Counted from the first letter of the stretch, positions 1 through 8,511 are shown. The stretch is 8,601 bases of DNA from Verrucomicrobiota bacterium (GCA_013289195.1 JABDAI010000051.1:1-8601); one strand, 5' to 3'. Notes: generated by a model from the sequence alone, not told the origin. Made by a program: numbers and translations.

Positions 1-84
1 GTAAATAATCTATCTTTTTGTATCATAAAATCCAGCTTTTCTTATCCTTTTTTATTCACATTTAGCTCTTTGGCGACACGCCCA

Positions 85-392
85 TTAAATCTTTTTTTCC
101 CTCATTGAATATTCGTCAAAATCATATATCGACTTAACTACAAATAATGGCCATTTATTCATTTCTCCAATTTCAAATATAGTTTTTCCAATAACTTCTT
201 TTGGATCATTTATATTAAAAAGAGGACAAGCTGCAGAATTGATCCAATATATTTATGATTTCTATTCATCCACCAAAAACCAAATGGAACCATTGGAAGT
301 ATTTCTTTGAGATCAACTAAGTAAGGTTCTCCTGGTTGTTTGACTTTTATGATTAATTTTTTTGCATAATAGATAGAAAGGTGTGTTAAAGT
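85..392 (-). pseudogene. Decayed third PAS unit, frameshifted, no start codon
   Basis: The minus strand encodes a PAS segment in two frames. From about 392 down to 243 it reads a linker beginning LIIKVKQPGEPY, then PFGFWWMNRNHKYIG. A one-base loss near 241 moves the frame, and from 240 down to 85 it continues NSAACPLFNINDPKEVIGKT, then IFEIGEMNKWP, ending at TAA (85-87). Joined, the two pieces align along their whole length with PAS1 and PAS2 of the neighbouring gene: the linker IIK, the WW-x3-[DN]HKY-x-G block, the Asn and Cys after it, and V-[IL]-G-K-T-I followed by [KN]KWP. No ATG is in frame at the front, and the C-terminal third of a PAS fold is missing. It most likely represents a former third repeat of the upstream PAS gene, or a paralogue, that has lost function. 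A sequencing error could explain the frameshift, but not also the upstream stop, the further frame change and the missing end. Confidence 0.75.
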
Positions 393-412
393 TTATTTTC
401 TATAAAACACTT

Positions 413-1288
413 TCACATTATAGACCATTTCGATTTTTCTCCAAACTGTCCATTGTAAACCGCTACACATAGTAATCCATCTACTTTTCCATTTTTATCA
501 AGTAGAGTTTTTTTAGCAACAATTTGACGTATAGACGGCATTTTATTGCCTTGGTAAACAACATTTTCGATGTTATACGTCACACCGCTACTAAGCATAC
601 ATGATGTATCCAAAGTGACTATATTTTCTGCTCTACCAGCCGGCCATTTTTTTATTTTAGCAACATCAAGTATAGTTTTCCCAACTAATTCCATTTGAGA
701 ATATATTCCAAGTGTTCGACAATATTCCAAGTTACATCCACGATATTTATGATCTTTGTCTATCCACCAAATGCTGCATGGTAACATATGGAACATCTCA
801 CTCCAGCCAAATTTAATTTTAGGATGATTTTTAATGATAAATTCATTTGGATTTAAATTCTCTAACTTCTCTTTAAATGGATAATTATATTGACGCTCAA
901 GAATACCCACTCCAATCATGCCCAATATAATGGTTCGCTTGAGATCAAAAAGTGGTACTTTATTGCATAATTGATATAGTGGTTTTTCTCCAGGATTAGG
1001 AGGAAATGCATGTATAACCTTACTTTCAGGATCCCCTGTCTGTAGTACATGCCCTTCTGCATTATAAATCTCTTCTGTCAATGCCTTGGGCCAATGCCCA
1101 TCTCGATTTTGTGCGATCTCTAATATAGTTCGTCCAAGAATTTTTTGTGGATGCAGTCCTCCGAGACCGCAACATTCTATATTACAGCCAATATATTTAT
1201 GATCTTGATCTATCCACCAAATAGCACAGGGTAAATTTAATAATATTTGAGGGATTATTTCATCAGGATCTTGATTGCAAATTTCCAT
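413..1288 (-). CDS. Tandem PAS-domain protein without an output domain
   Basis: From the chosen ATG this is a 291-residue soluble protein consisting of two PAS sensory units. PAS1 is about residues 11-132, with IWWIDQDHKYIGCN at 23-36. PAS2 is about 162-280, with IWWIDKDHKYRGCN at 173-186. Each continues into a G-[RK]-T-I-L-[ED] segment and ends in a LFD/LLD strand region. There is no histidine-kinase, GGDEF, EAL or DNA-binding domain, no signal peptide and no membrane segment. PAS units of this kind usually form the sensor half of signalling proteins, so this may be a truncated sensor or a stand-alone ligand-binding protein. I chose the ATG at 1286-1288 because AGGA precedes it by 11 bases. 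The reading frame extends to a TTG at 1325-1327, giving 304 residues, but it would begin with an unconvincing Phe-rich stretch encoded by a run of ten T. The stop is TGA at 413-415. It lies downstream of the NRPS on the same strand, after a 130-base gap, with no evident functional link. The ligand is unknown. Confidence 0.8.
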   Translation of the reverse strand: MEICNQDPDEIIPQILLNLPCAIWWIDQDHKYIGCNIECCGLGGLHPQKILGRTILEIAQNRDGHWPKALTEEIYNAEGHVLQTGDPESKVIHAFPPNPGEKPLYQLCNKVPLFDLKRTIILGMIGVGILERQYNYPFKEKLENLNPNEFIIKNHPKIKFGWSEMFHMLPCSIWWIDKDHKYRGCNLEYCRTLGIYSQMELVGKTILDVAKIKKWPAGRAENIVTLDTSCMLSSGVTYNIENVVYQGNKMPSIRQIVAKKTLLDKNGKVDGLLCVAVYNGQFGEKSKWSIM

Positions 1289-1350
1289 AATTATGAAAAT
1301 CCTAAAAAAAAAATTTAAAATTGGCAACGTAAATCATTGTTAACCAGTCA

Positions 1351-1378
1351 ATTTTATTTAGCCATTCAGTTTTTTCAA
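1351..1378 (-). promoter_or_regulatory. Candidate promoter of the PAS-domain gene
   Basis: On the minus strand TTGAAA (1373-1378) is followed after 16 bases by TAAAAT (1351-1356), a plausible -35/-10 pair lying after the NRPS stop codon. Transcription would begin near 1344, leaving an untranslated leader of about 56 bases that contains a run of ten T (1304-1313) just before the AGGA of the putative ribosome-binding site. No convincing terminator separates the NRPS from this gene, so readthrough is also possible. Confidence 0.35.
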
Positions 1379-1418
1379 TAACCTTTAAAGATAATGTGCT
1401 TATGAAAAATAAATGAGT

Positions 1419-4400
1419 TCAATGAATACATTGTTTCAATGTTTCAGCCAATTCCGCTATGTTTTCTTGATCAAACATCGAATAATGATCACCCGGAACA
1501 TATCTAACTTCTAAATTACTACAAAAAGCATCCAAAAAATTTGTAGGATGATCATGTCCAGCAAAAACATCCATCAGCGTGCTTGCTTTAAAAAGTATTA
1601 CTTTATTAGACATAAGAGGTACACGATATTTTAAAGCGAGCAGTTTTCTTTGCCATTGCAAATCTAACCAAGGATCTTTAGGATCTAAACCAGCTTGAAG
1701 AAGCTGTTCTGCCATATGTTTTGCAAACCAATCTTTTTGGTTACTTACTTCAGGAAAAGAGGCCCATGCATCAAAAAGACCTATAAACTCAATAGATTCA
1801 CCATTTGCATCGAGTTGTTTGGCGATTTCTATGGAAATTAAACCGCCAAGGGATGCACCGCCTATCAAATAGGGGCCTTCGGGTTGAATTTTTTTGATAC
1901 CTTTGATGTAATAATTCGCCAGCTCTCCCAAAGCATTAAAGTGCGGAGAAGATGCGTTGATACCAGGATCTTCAATGCCGTAAATTGGCCGATCGTTAAT
2001 ATAATTTCGCAATGGAAGATAGCAAAATACAGTTCCACCAATGGGATGGATTAAGAAAAGCGGTCTTTTATCGCCTATCTTTTGCAATGGTATGATAAAT
2101 GAAGGACCTGAAGAAGTCGTATTTTTATTAATAATGGAATCAATGGCAGATTTATCTGTTAATAATTCACTTAATTGTTTTATTGTAGGAGTGTCGAATA
2201 TGCTACGTATGCTGATTTCCATTTTGAATTCTTTACGGATTTGCGAGATTAGTCTTACCGCGATTAGAGAATCCCCGCCTTGGTCAAAAAAGTTGTCATC
2301 GATTCCTATAGTTGATTTTTGCAAAACCCTAGCCCATATATCCACTAGCTTTTGTTCTTGAACATTTCGAGGAGGTATATATGTTTTCTGCGTCTGCGAC
2401 TGCTTGGGCTCTGGAAGTTGTTTTCGATCCACTTTTCCATTTACATTTAAGGGCAATTTATCGATGACTATATAATAGTTAGGCAGCATGTATTGTGGAA
2501 GAGAAGCGGAAAGATGATTACGAATGCCTTCGATATCCAGTTCTTGTTCATCTCGAGAAACTATATAAGCGATTAGGTGAGGGGTTGCAGAAGAATCTTT
2601 ATAGACACAAACAGCAGTTTCTTTAATTGCATCATATTCTAACAGAACGAACTCGATTTCTTGTAATTCTATGCGGAAACCACGTATTTTTACCTGATTA
2701 TCCCTTCTGCCCAGAAATTCAAGATTGCCATCCTCTTGGAAACGCACTAAATCCCCGGTTCTAAAAAGCTTAGCGTCGGGACATTTGCTGAATTTATCGG
2801 TGATAAATTTTTCATTGCTTAAATCAGGTTTATTTAAATATCCATGAGCAACACCAAGACCGCCAATATAAAGTTCCCCTACAATACCCTGTGGAACGGG
2901 TTGCATATATTCATCTAGGACGTAAAGTTGAGTATTTGCAATTGGCCGGCCAATTGGAACAGAGGCCCTTTTAGAATCAGGAACCGTGGCATCGTATAAA
3001 CTAGAATTAACAATGGTCTCAGTTGGACCATATAGATTAATAAATTTTGCTTGAGGAGCTATAATCCTCCATAATTCCAGTATTTTTTCATTAAGTACTT
3101 CTCCTGAAATTGCAAAGGATCCCACATTATTTACAGATGCTTGGCTGAATTCGAATAAGTCTCCTAGTGCTTGTAAATGAGCAGGAGTAAGTACAATCAC
3201 ATGATAATATTCTTGTGAGTGCAGTAGCTCATATAGAGTATCGATTTCATTTTTCTGCGGTATTAATGTCACAGCACCTCCGGTGAATGATGGGAGAAAT
3301 AAACTTGTCACCGTGGCATCAAATGCAAAACTTGTGGATACCGGTGCGTTACATTTTTTTTGAACCCCCAAAAGTTTTGCTATTGAATATAAGTAATTGA
3401 AAAATCCCAAGTTGTGTACCATCACGCCTTTTGGCTTTCCAGTTGAGCCAGAAGTGTACATCACATAGACAAGGTCTTTTAATTTGACGTCACGTTTGGG
3501 ATTATGCCTTTGATTTTCAGCAATAAGATCCCAGTCGGAATCTATCTTTATTTTTTTTACATTTGAGCGTATTAGTGAATCATATTTATTAGACGTGATA
3601 ATTATCGAAGCCTTGGAATCCTCCATTATATAATTTAGCCTATCCGATGGGTTGATAGGATCCAAAGGGATATAGGCAGCACCGATTTTTAGAATTCCAA
3701 AAATAGCAATTAGCATCTCTGGCGAACGCTCAAGCCAAATACCAATTAAATTATTATTTTTGATGCCTAGTTTTTGAAGATGATGGGCCAGTTGATTAGC
3801 CCGTTCATTGAGTTCAATATATGACAGAGAGTCATTATTATAGATGACTGCAGTAGCTTGTGGATTTTCTTGCACTTGTTTCTCAAAAATATCAATAAAC
3901 GAAGTGTTTTTTGGAAGGGCGACTTCGGTTTGATTCCAATCACTCGTTATTAGCTTAAATTCTTCAGGACTAAGGCAGCTTAATTGATCAAGCGAAGCAT
4001 CAATTTTTTGTATGAGATCGGACAATAAATTTATATAATGATTAATGAGTTTATCTATATCCGTTTGAGAATATATGTTTTCATCATAGCTTACCTTCAA
4101 CTGCACATATTCTCCTGGGATAACATACAACGACAATGGATAGTGTGTACCTTCATTGATTTTTATATTAAAAAAATTAGAAAGATTTTTTTCTAGTTCT
4201 TTGACTGGTTCACTTTCAAAACCAAAAGATGAATTAAAAAGATGGTTACCGGATGTAACCTGCGATCCTCTTTGAATATCAATATGTGAATAAAAACTAT
4301 GATCAACAACATTGGCTAAATTATCTTGCAAAACTTGTAAAAATTCGGAAACAGAGCTATTGTTATCTATTATAACTCTAAATGGCAAAGTGTTAATAAG

Positions 4401-5270
4401 TGGGCCAATAATATTATTTACATCATTAATTTCGGATGGACGTGTCGATATAGTAAGTCCAAAGACAACATCTAAAGTATTGCAATAAATACTCAATAAA
4501 TAAGCCCATATGCCTTGCATCACGGTATTGAATGTTACTCTATTATCCTTGGCATATTGATACAATGATTGTGATAATTTTTGCGATAAATTATAACCAA
4601 ATCGGCAATAAGACGCCTGATGATTCAAAGCAATAGGTTTTTGAAAAGAATTTTGATTAGGAGAGGTGAAACCATCTAAATATTTATCCCAAAATAATTT
4701 ATTTTTACTGCAGTCGTGACGCTTCCACCATCCAATATAATTACCGAACGAAGGCGATTTTTTTAATATGAGGGATTTACCTTCAAGAAGAGTTGAATAA
4801 TAATGATCTAGTTCTTCAATTATTCTACAAACACTCCATCCATCCATAATAATATGATGAAAGCTCCAAACAATTAATTGTTCATTATTCGATAATCGAA
4901 TAGTTGAAAGATGCATCAATGGCCATTCTTTAAGATCTATACCAAAATTACGATCTTGTATTAAAAATTCATTTAATTTATTTTTTTGTTCTTCGGTTGA
5001 AAACGCATTCCAATCCTCTTCAATAAGTGCTATTTTTGTCTCTTTATGAACAACCTGTATCGGGTTTTCTAATCCTTCCCACAAGTAACTTGTTCTAAAT
5101 AATTCATGATTCATAATAAGAGCATTCCATGCTGCGAGCATTATTTTAGTATCATATTGCTTACAACTCCAATAAGTTTGAATAAGATAAACTTGGGATT
5201 TTGGGTCATGTATTGTGTGAAACAAAAAACCTTCTTGAATAGGAGTCAACGAATAGACTGATTGCAAATC
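1419..5270 (-). other. NRPS module 2: elongation and release module C-A2-T2-TE
   Basis: The C domain (about 3954-5270) begins with SLTPIQEGFLFHT (residues 1078-1090), the form seen in condensation domains that accept a D-configured donor, and has an intact HHIIMDG at 1209-1215. A2 (about 2409-3908) has YTSGSTGKPKG at 1676-1686, FRTGD at 1907-1911 and K2017. Its pocket residues by hand alignment are D1722, A1723, T1726, V1764, A1791, S1793, L1817, V1825, N1826 and K2017. The code DATVASLVNK matches nothing I recognise; the surrounding FDATVTSLFLP sequence recalls the Asp/Asn-type subgroup, but position 278 is Val instead of Lys and position 301 is Ser instead of Gly. T2 carries S2072 in QGGDSL. 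The TE (about 1422-2096) is a type I alpha/beta-hydrolase with nucleophile S2211 in GASLG, D2238 in LFDAW and H2333 in GDHYSMF. The triad appears complete, so chain release should be active. Confidence 0.92.
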
Positions 5271-8200
5271 TTTGATATTCGGCAGTATTTCATTAATCTC
5301 TTTCAGATTGTATTGGGTTAATGAAATATCTACAGCATGGTTTTGCGCTTCCTCGATGAGAACTTCAAGAGCTTGATTAAAAGAAACTGCCAATTTTTCA
5401 ATGGTTTCATCACAATGATAATTGTCACTGTAATGCCAATTTACTTGAAATTGGCCTTGAGTAACCCAACATTCAATAATCAATAAATTCGTACGCTGAT
5501 TTTGAGGATCACTCGGAGAAGAAAATGGTTCTTCAACAAATTCGAATAATTGATCATTGTTTAAATTCTGGTCAAATTGACCAAGATAATTAAATCTAAT
5601 AGGTATAGCAGTATTTAAACTTAATTGATTTCGAATATCAGCATCATTATTAAGGAATTTTAAAATCCCATAGCCTACTCCTTTAATAGGAATATTTTTA
5701 AGTTGAGTTTGTACATCAAATAAACATGCTTTTAATGATTCAGATCGTCTCTTTAAGGAAACAGGAAATAGACCAGTAAACCAACCCACAGTTCTAGCGA
5801 AATTGCCAGAAACGATGTCTTCTCTTCCATGTCCTTCTAGTTCTAAAATAATTTCAGATTGTCCTGACCATTCAGAGATGGCTTGAAAAAGTGCAGTTAA
5901 TAATATATCGTTAATATTTACATGTAAATCATGAGGGATAGTCTTTAATATACCTTTCGTAATTTCAGGACTTAAACTTTTGCGTAAGACTCTATCGCTA
6001 GCTTCAATATTAGGACCTTTGTGATGATCGATAGGAAGAGAAAAGCTGTTTTTAACCATATTGAACCAATATTTTGTTTCTTGCAGTAGATTTTTTTTCA
6101 GGACATATTCTCTTGTTTTTGCAGCCCAAGCTTTGAAGGATGATCCTTTAGATGGTAAACTATAGGAGCCTTTTTCCAATAACCCTTTATATATTCTAGA
6201 AAGATCATTAATGAGTATACGCCAAGATATCCCATCAATAATGAGATGATGGATGACTATCATAAGGCTTTTAGGGATTGCTCCATTAGTAAATATTGCA
6301 ATTTTGATTAAAGGGCCTTTGTGAATATCAATGGAGTTACATAATTGTTCCTTATGCTCGTTAACGACTTTGTTGACTTGCGCTTGCGACAAGTTTTTTA
6401 TACTAATTTCATCTACAATATTGGTGTATTGTTCTTTAGAGTAATATTGTCTATATTTTTTATCATCTTTGAAAAATCTTAATTGAAATACATCATGATA
6501 TTCTATTAGACAACCGATGGCTTTTTTAAGATTATCAATATTAATAATTTCTTTTAAAGGACTATGAAATAAGTGATGAAAATAATTGAGATTTTTAAAA
6601 GATTGATCAAAATACCAAGTTTGTATAGCTGATAAATCGAAAGGTGTTTGATCAATAGGGTTTTCTTGTTGAATGACATCTTGGTTTCCCGCTAAAAAAG
6701 CAAGCGATTGAATTGTTGGATGTTGTAATATACGAGAATGAGTCAGTGTTATTTTATTTTCCGCTGCCTCTGCGATCATTTGCATTATCATTATGGAATC
6801 TCCTCCCAAATCGAAGAAATTATCATTAAGTTGTATGTTTTTAATGCATAGGACTTTTTCCCAAATTTTAAGAAGAATTTTTTCGATTTCATTTAAATCG
6901 AAAAGAGGTTCTATGGCAGCTGTAATGTCTTCATTTATAGAAAGTTCAGATAACTTTTTACGATCAACCTTTCCATGTGTGGTCAATGGAAAAAAATTTA
7001 ATTGGAAAATGATGCTAGGCATCATATAATCGGGCAAATTTTCTCTGAGATGAACTTTGATGCTTTCTGATGTTACTTTATTTTCTATGTTTTTTGGCAC
7101 AAAATAAGCAATCAGTTGGCGATGATCTTGTTGAGTGTAAGGTGCTACTACAACTGCTTTCCAAATTGCAGGATAAGATTCTAGTGCGCATTCAATTTCC
7201 TCTAATTCAATACGATGACCACGTACTTTCACTTGATTATCTTTACGTCCTACAAAATCGAGCATTCCATCTGGAAGCATTCTTACTAAGTCACCTGTTT
7301 TGTACATTTTAAAATTTACATCAAAGGGACATGCAATAAATCTTTCTGCTGTGAGATCAGGTAAATTCAAATAGCCTCTAGCAATACCATGCCCACTAAT
7401 ATATAATTCACCAACTTCTCCTAACTGAACTCTTTCTAAGTGATCATTAAGTATATATAGCTGGGTGCTATTGACAGGTACCCCAATAGGGACTGAAGTA
7501 GCATTATCATCAAGCGTTTTCACTTCATAATAGGTTGAAAAAACACCGCATTCTGTTGGCCCATAGAAGTGAAAAAGTTTTTGCGGCCTAAATTCACTAT
7601 TACTAACAATTTCACGAACAATTTTAGCGTTTGCTATTTCCCCGCCAAACAACACATTATTAAATAATTTAAAGATAGAAGGCGTAATTTTTGCTAACTG
7701 GTTAAATAAGCCAGTTGTCAAAAAGGCCGTCGTGATATTATATTTTTTAAAACACTCTCTTAAATTTTGAGGGGATAGCACAATCTCCTTATCTATTACT
7801 ACAAGTGATCCCCCTCTTCCAAGCGCAGCCCATATTTCATAAATAGCAGCATCAAATGATGTATTCGCAATTTGTGCAACAGAGTCAATACTCGATGTTT
7901 GCACCATATCGGGACCGTTGAAAAGCCTATACAAGGATTTATGATTCAATAAAGTTCCCTTAGGATTTCCTGTAGATCCTGAAGTATAAATTACACAAGC
8001 TAACGTATCCCCATCAGATTTTATTTCAATGTTATCATAATATGTTATATTTTTTAAAATTTCTGATGGGTATACACATTCATAATTATTAGATTCAAAT
8101 AAATCTTTATACACTTTTTCTGTTAGTAATAAATTAGCATTTGTGTCATTTAAAATATATTCGATTCGTTTTTTTGGATATTCTGCATCAATTACTACAT

Positions 8201-8483
8201 AAGCTGCACCAGTTTTTAATACACCTAAAATTCCAGTTATTAAACTAATACTTCTTTCTAATAAGATTGCAACTATTTTCCCTTCTCTTGTCCCGAGCTT
8301 CAATAAATAATTAGCAATCGAATTGGCTCTGCAATTCAATTCGCTATAAGAAATCGATTCTTCATTATGGAAAATGGCGATTTTGTTTGGATAAGAACTA
8401 ACGCTTTTTTCAAATAGGCTAGTTAAGCTTTCAACTCCTAAAGCTTTTTGAAGAGTGTTATTTAATGCCTCTTGTTGAATCAT
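1419..8483 (-). CDS. Two-module non-ribosomal peptide synthetase (A-T-E-C-A-T-TE)
   Basis: This 2354-residue cytoplasmic megasynthase should build a two-residue peptide by thiotemplate chemistry. Visible domains are A1 (about residues 20-515), T1 (530-600), E (612-1050), C (1072-1510), A2 (1526-2025), T2 (2037-2110) and TE (2130-2354). There is no N-terminal condensation domain, so the protein is an initiating synthetase, and the C-terminal TE makes it terminating as well. The domain order equals an A-T-E initiation protein (gramicidin S synthetase GrsA layout) fused to a C-A-T-TE module. All core motifs are present without internal stop or frameshift. The ATG at 8481-8483 lies shortly before the start of A1; upstream there is only an A-rich stretch and no clear Shine-Dalgarno sequence. 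The stop is TGA at 1419-1421. No MbtH, phosphopantetheinyl transferase or exporter gene is in the window, so these would have to be encoded elsewhere. The family call is very secure; the product is inferred. Confidence 0.97.
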   Translation of the reverse strand: MIQQEALNNTLQKALGVESLTSLFEKSVSSYPNKIAIFHNEESISYSELNCRANSIANYLLKLGTREGKIVAILLERSISLITGILGVLKTGAAYVVIDAEYPKKRIEYILNDTNANLLLTEKVYKDLFESNNYECVYPSEILKNITYYDNIEIKSDGDTLACVIYTSGSTGNPKGTLLNHKSLYRLFNGPDMVQTSSIDSVAQIANTSFDAAIYEIWAALGRGGSLVVIDKEIVLSPQNLRECFKKYNITTAFLTTGLFNQLAKITPSIFKLFNNVLFGGEIANAKIVREIVSNSEFRPQKLFHFYGPTECGVFSTYYEVKTLDDNATSVPIGVPVNSTQLYILNDHLERVQLGEVGELYISGHGIARGYLNLPDLTAERFIACPFDVNFKMYKTGDLVRMLPDGMLDFVGRKDNQVKVRGHRIELEEIECALESYPAIWKAVVVAPYTQQDHRQLIAYFVPKNIENKVTSESIKVHLRENLPDYMMPSIIFQLNFFPLTTHGKVDRKKLSELSINEDITAAIEPLFDLNEIEKILLKIWEKVLCIKNIQLNDNFFDLGGDSIMIMQMIAEAAENKITLTHSRILQHPTIQSLAFLAGNQDVIQQENPIDQTPFDLSAIQTWYFDQSFKNLNYFHHLFHSPLKEIINIDNLKKAIGCLIEYHDVFQLRFFKDDKKYRQYYSKEQYTNIVDEISIKNLSQAQVNKVVNEHKEQLCNSIDIHKGPLIKIAIFTNGAIPKSLMIVIHHLIIDGISWRILINDLSRIYKGLLEKGSYSLPSKGSSFKAWAAKTREYVLKKNLLQETKYWFNMVKNSFSLPIDHHKGPNIEASDRVLRKSLSPEITKGILKTIPHDLHVNINDILLTALFQAISEWSGQSEIILELEGHGREDIVSGNFARTVGWFTGLFPVSLKRRSESLKACLFDVQTQLKNIPIKGVGYGILKFLNNDADIRNQLSLNTAIPIRFNYLGQFDQNLNNDQLFEFVEEPFSSPSDPQNQRTNLLIIECWVTQGQFQVNWHYSDNYHCDETIEKLAVSFNQALEVLIEEAQNHAVDISLTQYNLKEINEILPNIKDLQSVYSLTPIQEGFLFHTIHDPKSQVYLIQTYWSCKQYDTKIMLAAWNALIMNHELFRTSYLWEGLENPIQVVHKETKIALIEEDWNAFSTEEQKNKLNEFLIQDRNFGIDLKEWPLMHLSTIRLSNNEQLIVWSFHHIIMDGWSVCRIIEELDHYYSTLLEGKSLILKKSPSFGNYIGWWKRHDCSKNKLFWDKYLDGFTSPNQNSFQKPIALNHQASYCRFGYNLSQKLSQSLYQYAKDNRVTFNTVMQGIWAYLLSIYCNTLDVVFGLTISTRPSEINDVNNIIGPLINTLPFRVIIDNNSSVSEFLQVLQDNLANVVDHSFYSHIDIQRGSQVTSGNHLFNSSFGFESEPVKELEKNLSNFFNIKINEGTHYPLSLYVIPGEYVQLKVSYDENIYSQTDIDKLINHYINLLSDLIQKIDASLDQLSCLSPEEFKLITSDWNQTEVALPKNTSFIDIFEKQVQENPQATAVIYNNDSLSYIELNERANQLAHHLQKLGIKNNNLIGIWLERSPEMLIAIFGILKIGAAYIPLDPINPSDRLNYIMEDSKASIIITSNKYDSLIRSNVKKIKIDSDWDLIAENQRHNPKRDVKLKDLVYVMYTSGSTGKPKGVMVHNLGFFNYLYSIAKLLGVQKKCNAPVSTSFAFDATVTSLFLPSFTGGAVTLIPQKNEIDTLYELLHSQEYYHVIVLTPAHLQALGDLFEFSQASVNNVGSFAISGEVLNEKILELWRIIAPQAKFINLYGPTETIVNSSLYDATVPDSKRASVPIGRPIANTQLYVLDEYMQPVPQGIVGELYIGGLGVAHGYLNKPDLSNEKFITDKFSKCPDAKLFRTGDLVRFQEDGNLEFLGRRDNQVKIRGFRIELQEIEFVLLEYDAIKETAVCVYKDSSATPHLIAYIVSRDEQELDIEGIRNHLSASLPQYMLPNYYIVIDKLPLNVNGKVDRKQLPEPKQSQTQKTYIPPRNVQEQKLVDIWARVLQKSTIGIDDNFFDQGGDSLIAVRLISQIRKEFKMEISIRSIFDTPTIKQLSELLTDKSAIDSIINKNTTSSGPSFIIPLQKIGDKRPLFLIHPIGGTVFCYLPLRNYINDRPIYGIEDPGINASSPHFNALGELANYYIKGIKKIQPEGPYLIGGASLGGLISIEIAKQLDANGESIEFIGLFDAWASFPEVSNQKDWFAKHMAEQLLQAGLDPKDPWLDLQWQRKLLALKYRVPLMSNKVILFKASTLMDVFAGHDHPTNFLDAFCSNLEVRYVPGDHYSMFDQENIAELAETLKQCIH
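5334..8483 (-). other. NRPS module 1: initiation module A1-T1-E
   Basis: A1 (about 6938-8426) has the ATP-binding loop YTSGSTGNPKG at residues 166-176, YKTGD at 394-398, RGHRIELEE at 421-429 and the catalytic lysine K505 in GKVDRK. By hand alignment to GrsA the ten pocket positions are D211, A212, Y215, F254, L278, G280, F306, V314, F315 and K505. The code DAYFLGFVFK resembles codes of A domains for branched aliphatic residues (Ile/Leu type), a tentative prediction. The Asn usually preceding the FYGPTE-type motif is His305. T1 carries its phosphopantetheine serine, S563, in LGGDSI, the carrier variant typical before an epimerase. The E domain (about 5334-6650) has HHLIIDG (catalytic H746), EGHGRE (catalytic E883), RTVGWFTGLFPV at 897-908 and FNYLGQF at 964-970. 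These motifs identify an epimerase rather than a condensation domain, so residue 1 should be presented as the D-isomer. Confidence 0.93.
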
Positions 8484-8511
8484 AACAATTTGAATTTTTT
8501 CTTAAAAAAAG

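Noticed and set aside
72..107. GC-rich GGCG-ACA-CGCC element (72-82) followed by a T run on the plus strand, terminator-like
   Set aside because: The stem is only 4 base pairs with a 3-base loop, and the T run starts nine bases after it. That is too weak to call a terminator.
380..415. Possible hairpin (GTGTT paired with AACAC) just after the PAS gene stop
   Set aside because: The 5-base stem encloses an 18-base loop and is not followed by a T tract, so it does not support a terminator call.
1420..1433. Inverted repeat CAATG-AATA-CATTG at the NRPS stop codon
   Set aside because: A 5-base AT-rich stem overlapping the end of the coding region, without a clean T run, is not a convincing terminator.
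2041..2361. Plus-strand open frame of 106 codons inside the NRPS
   Set aside because: It lies wholly antisense to the T2 and TE coding region, has no recognisable domain, and is explained as a shadow of the intact minus-strand frame.
5334..6650. Reading the third NRPS domain as a condensation domain
   Set aside because: It shares the HHxxxDG motif, but EGHGRE, RTVGWFTGLFPV and FNYLGQF are epimerase motifs, and the preceding carrier has the GGDSI form typical before an epimerase.
6793..7312. Two plus-strand open frames of about 80 codons (6793-7029 and 7070-7312)
   Set aside because: Both are antisense to the A1-T1 coding region with intact core motifs on the other strand, and neither has family features.
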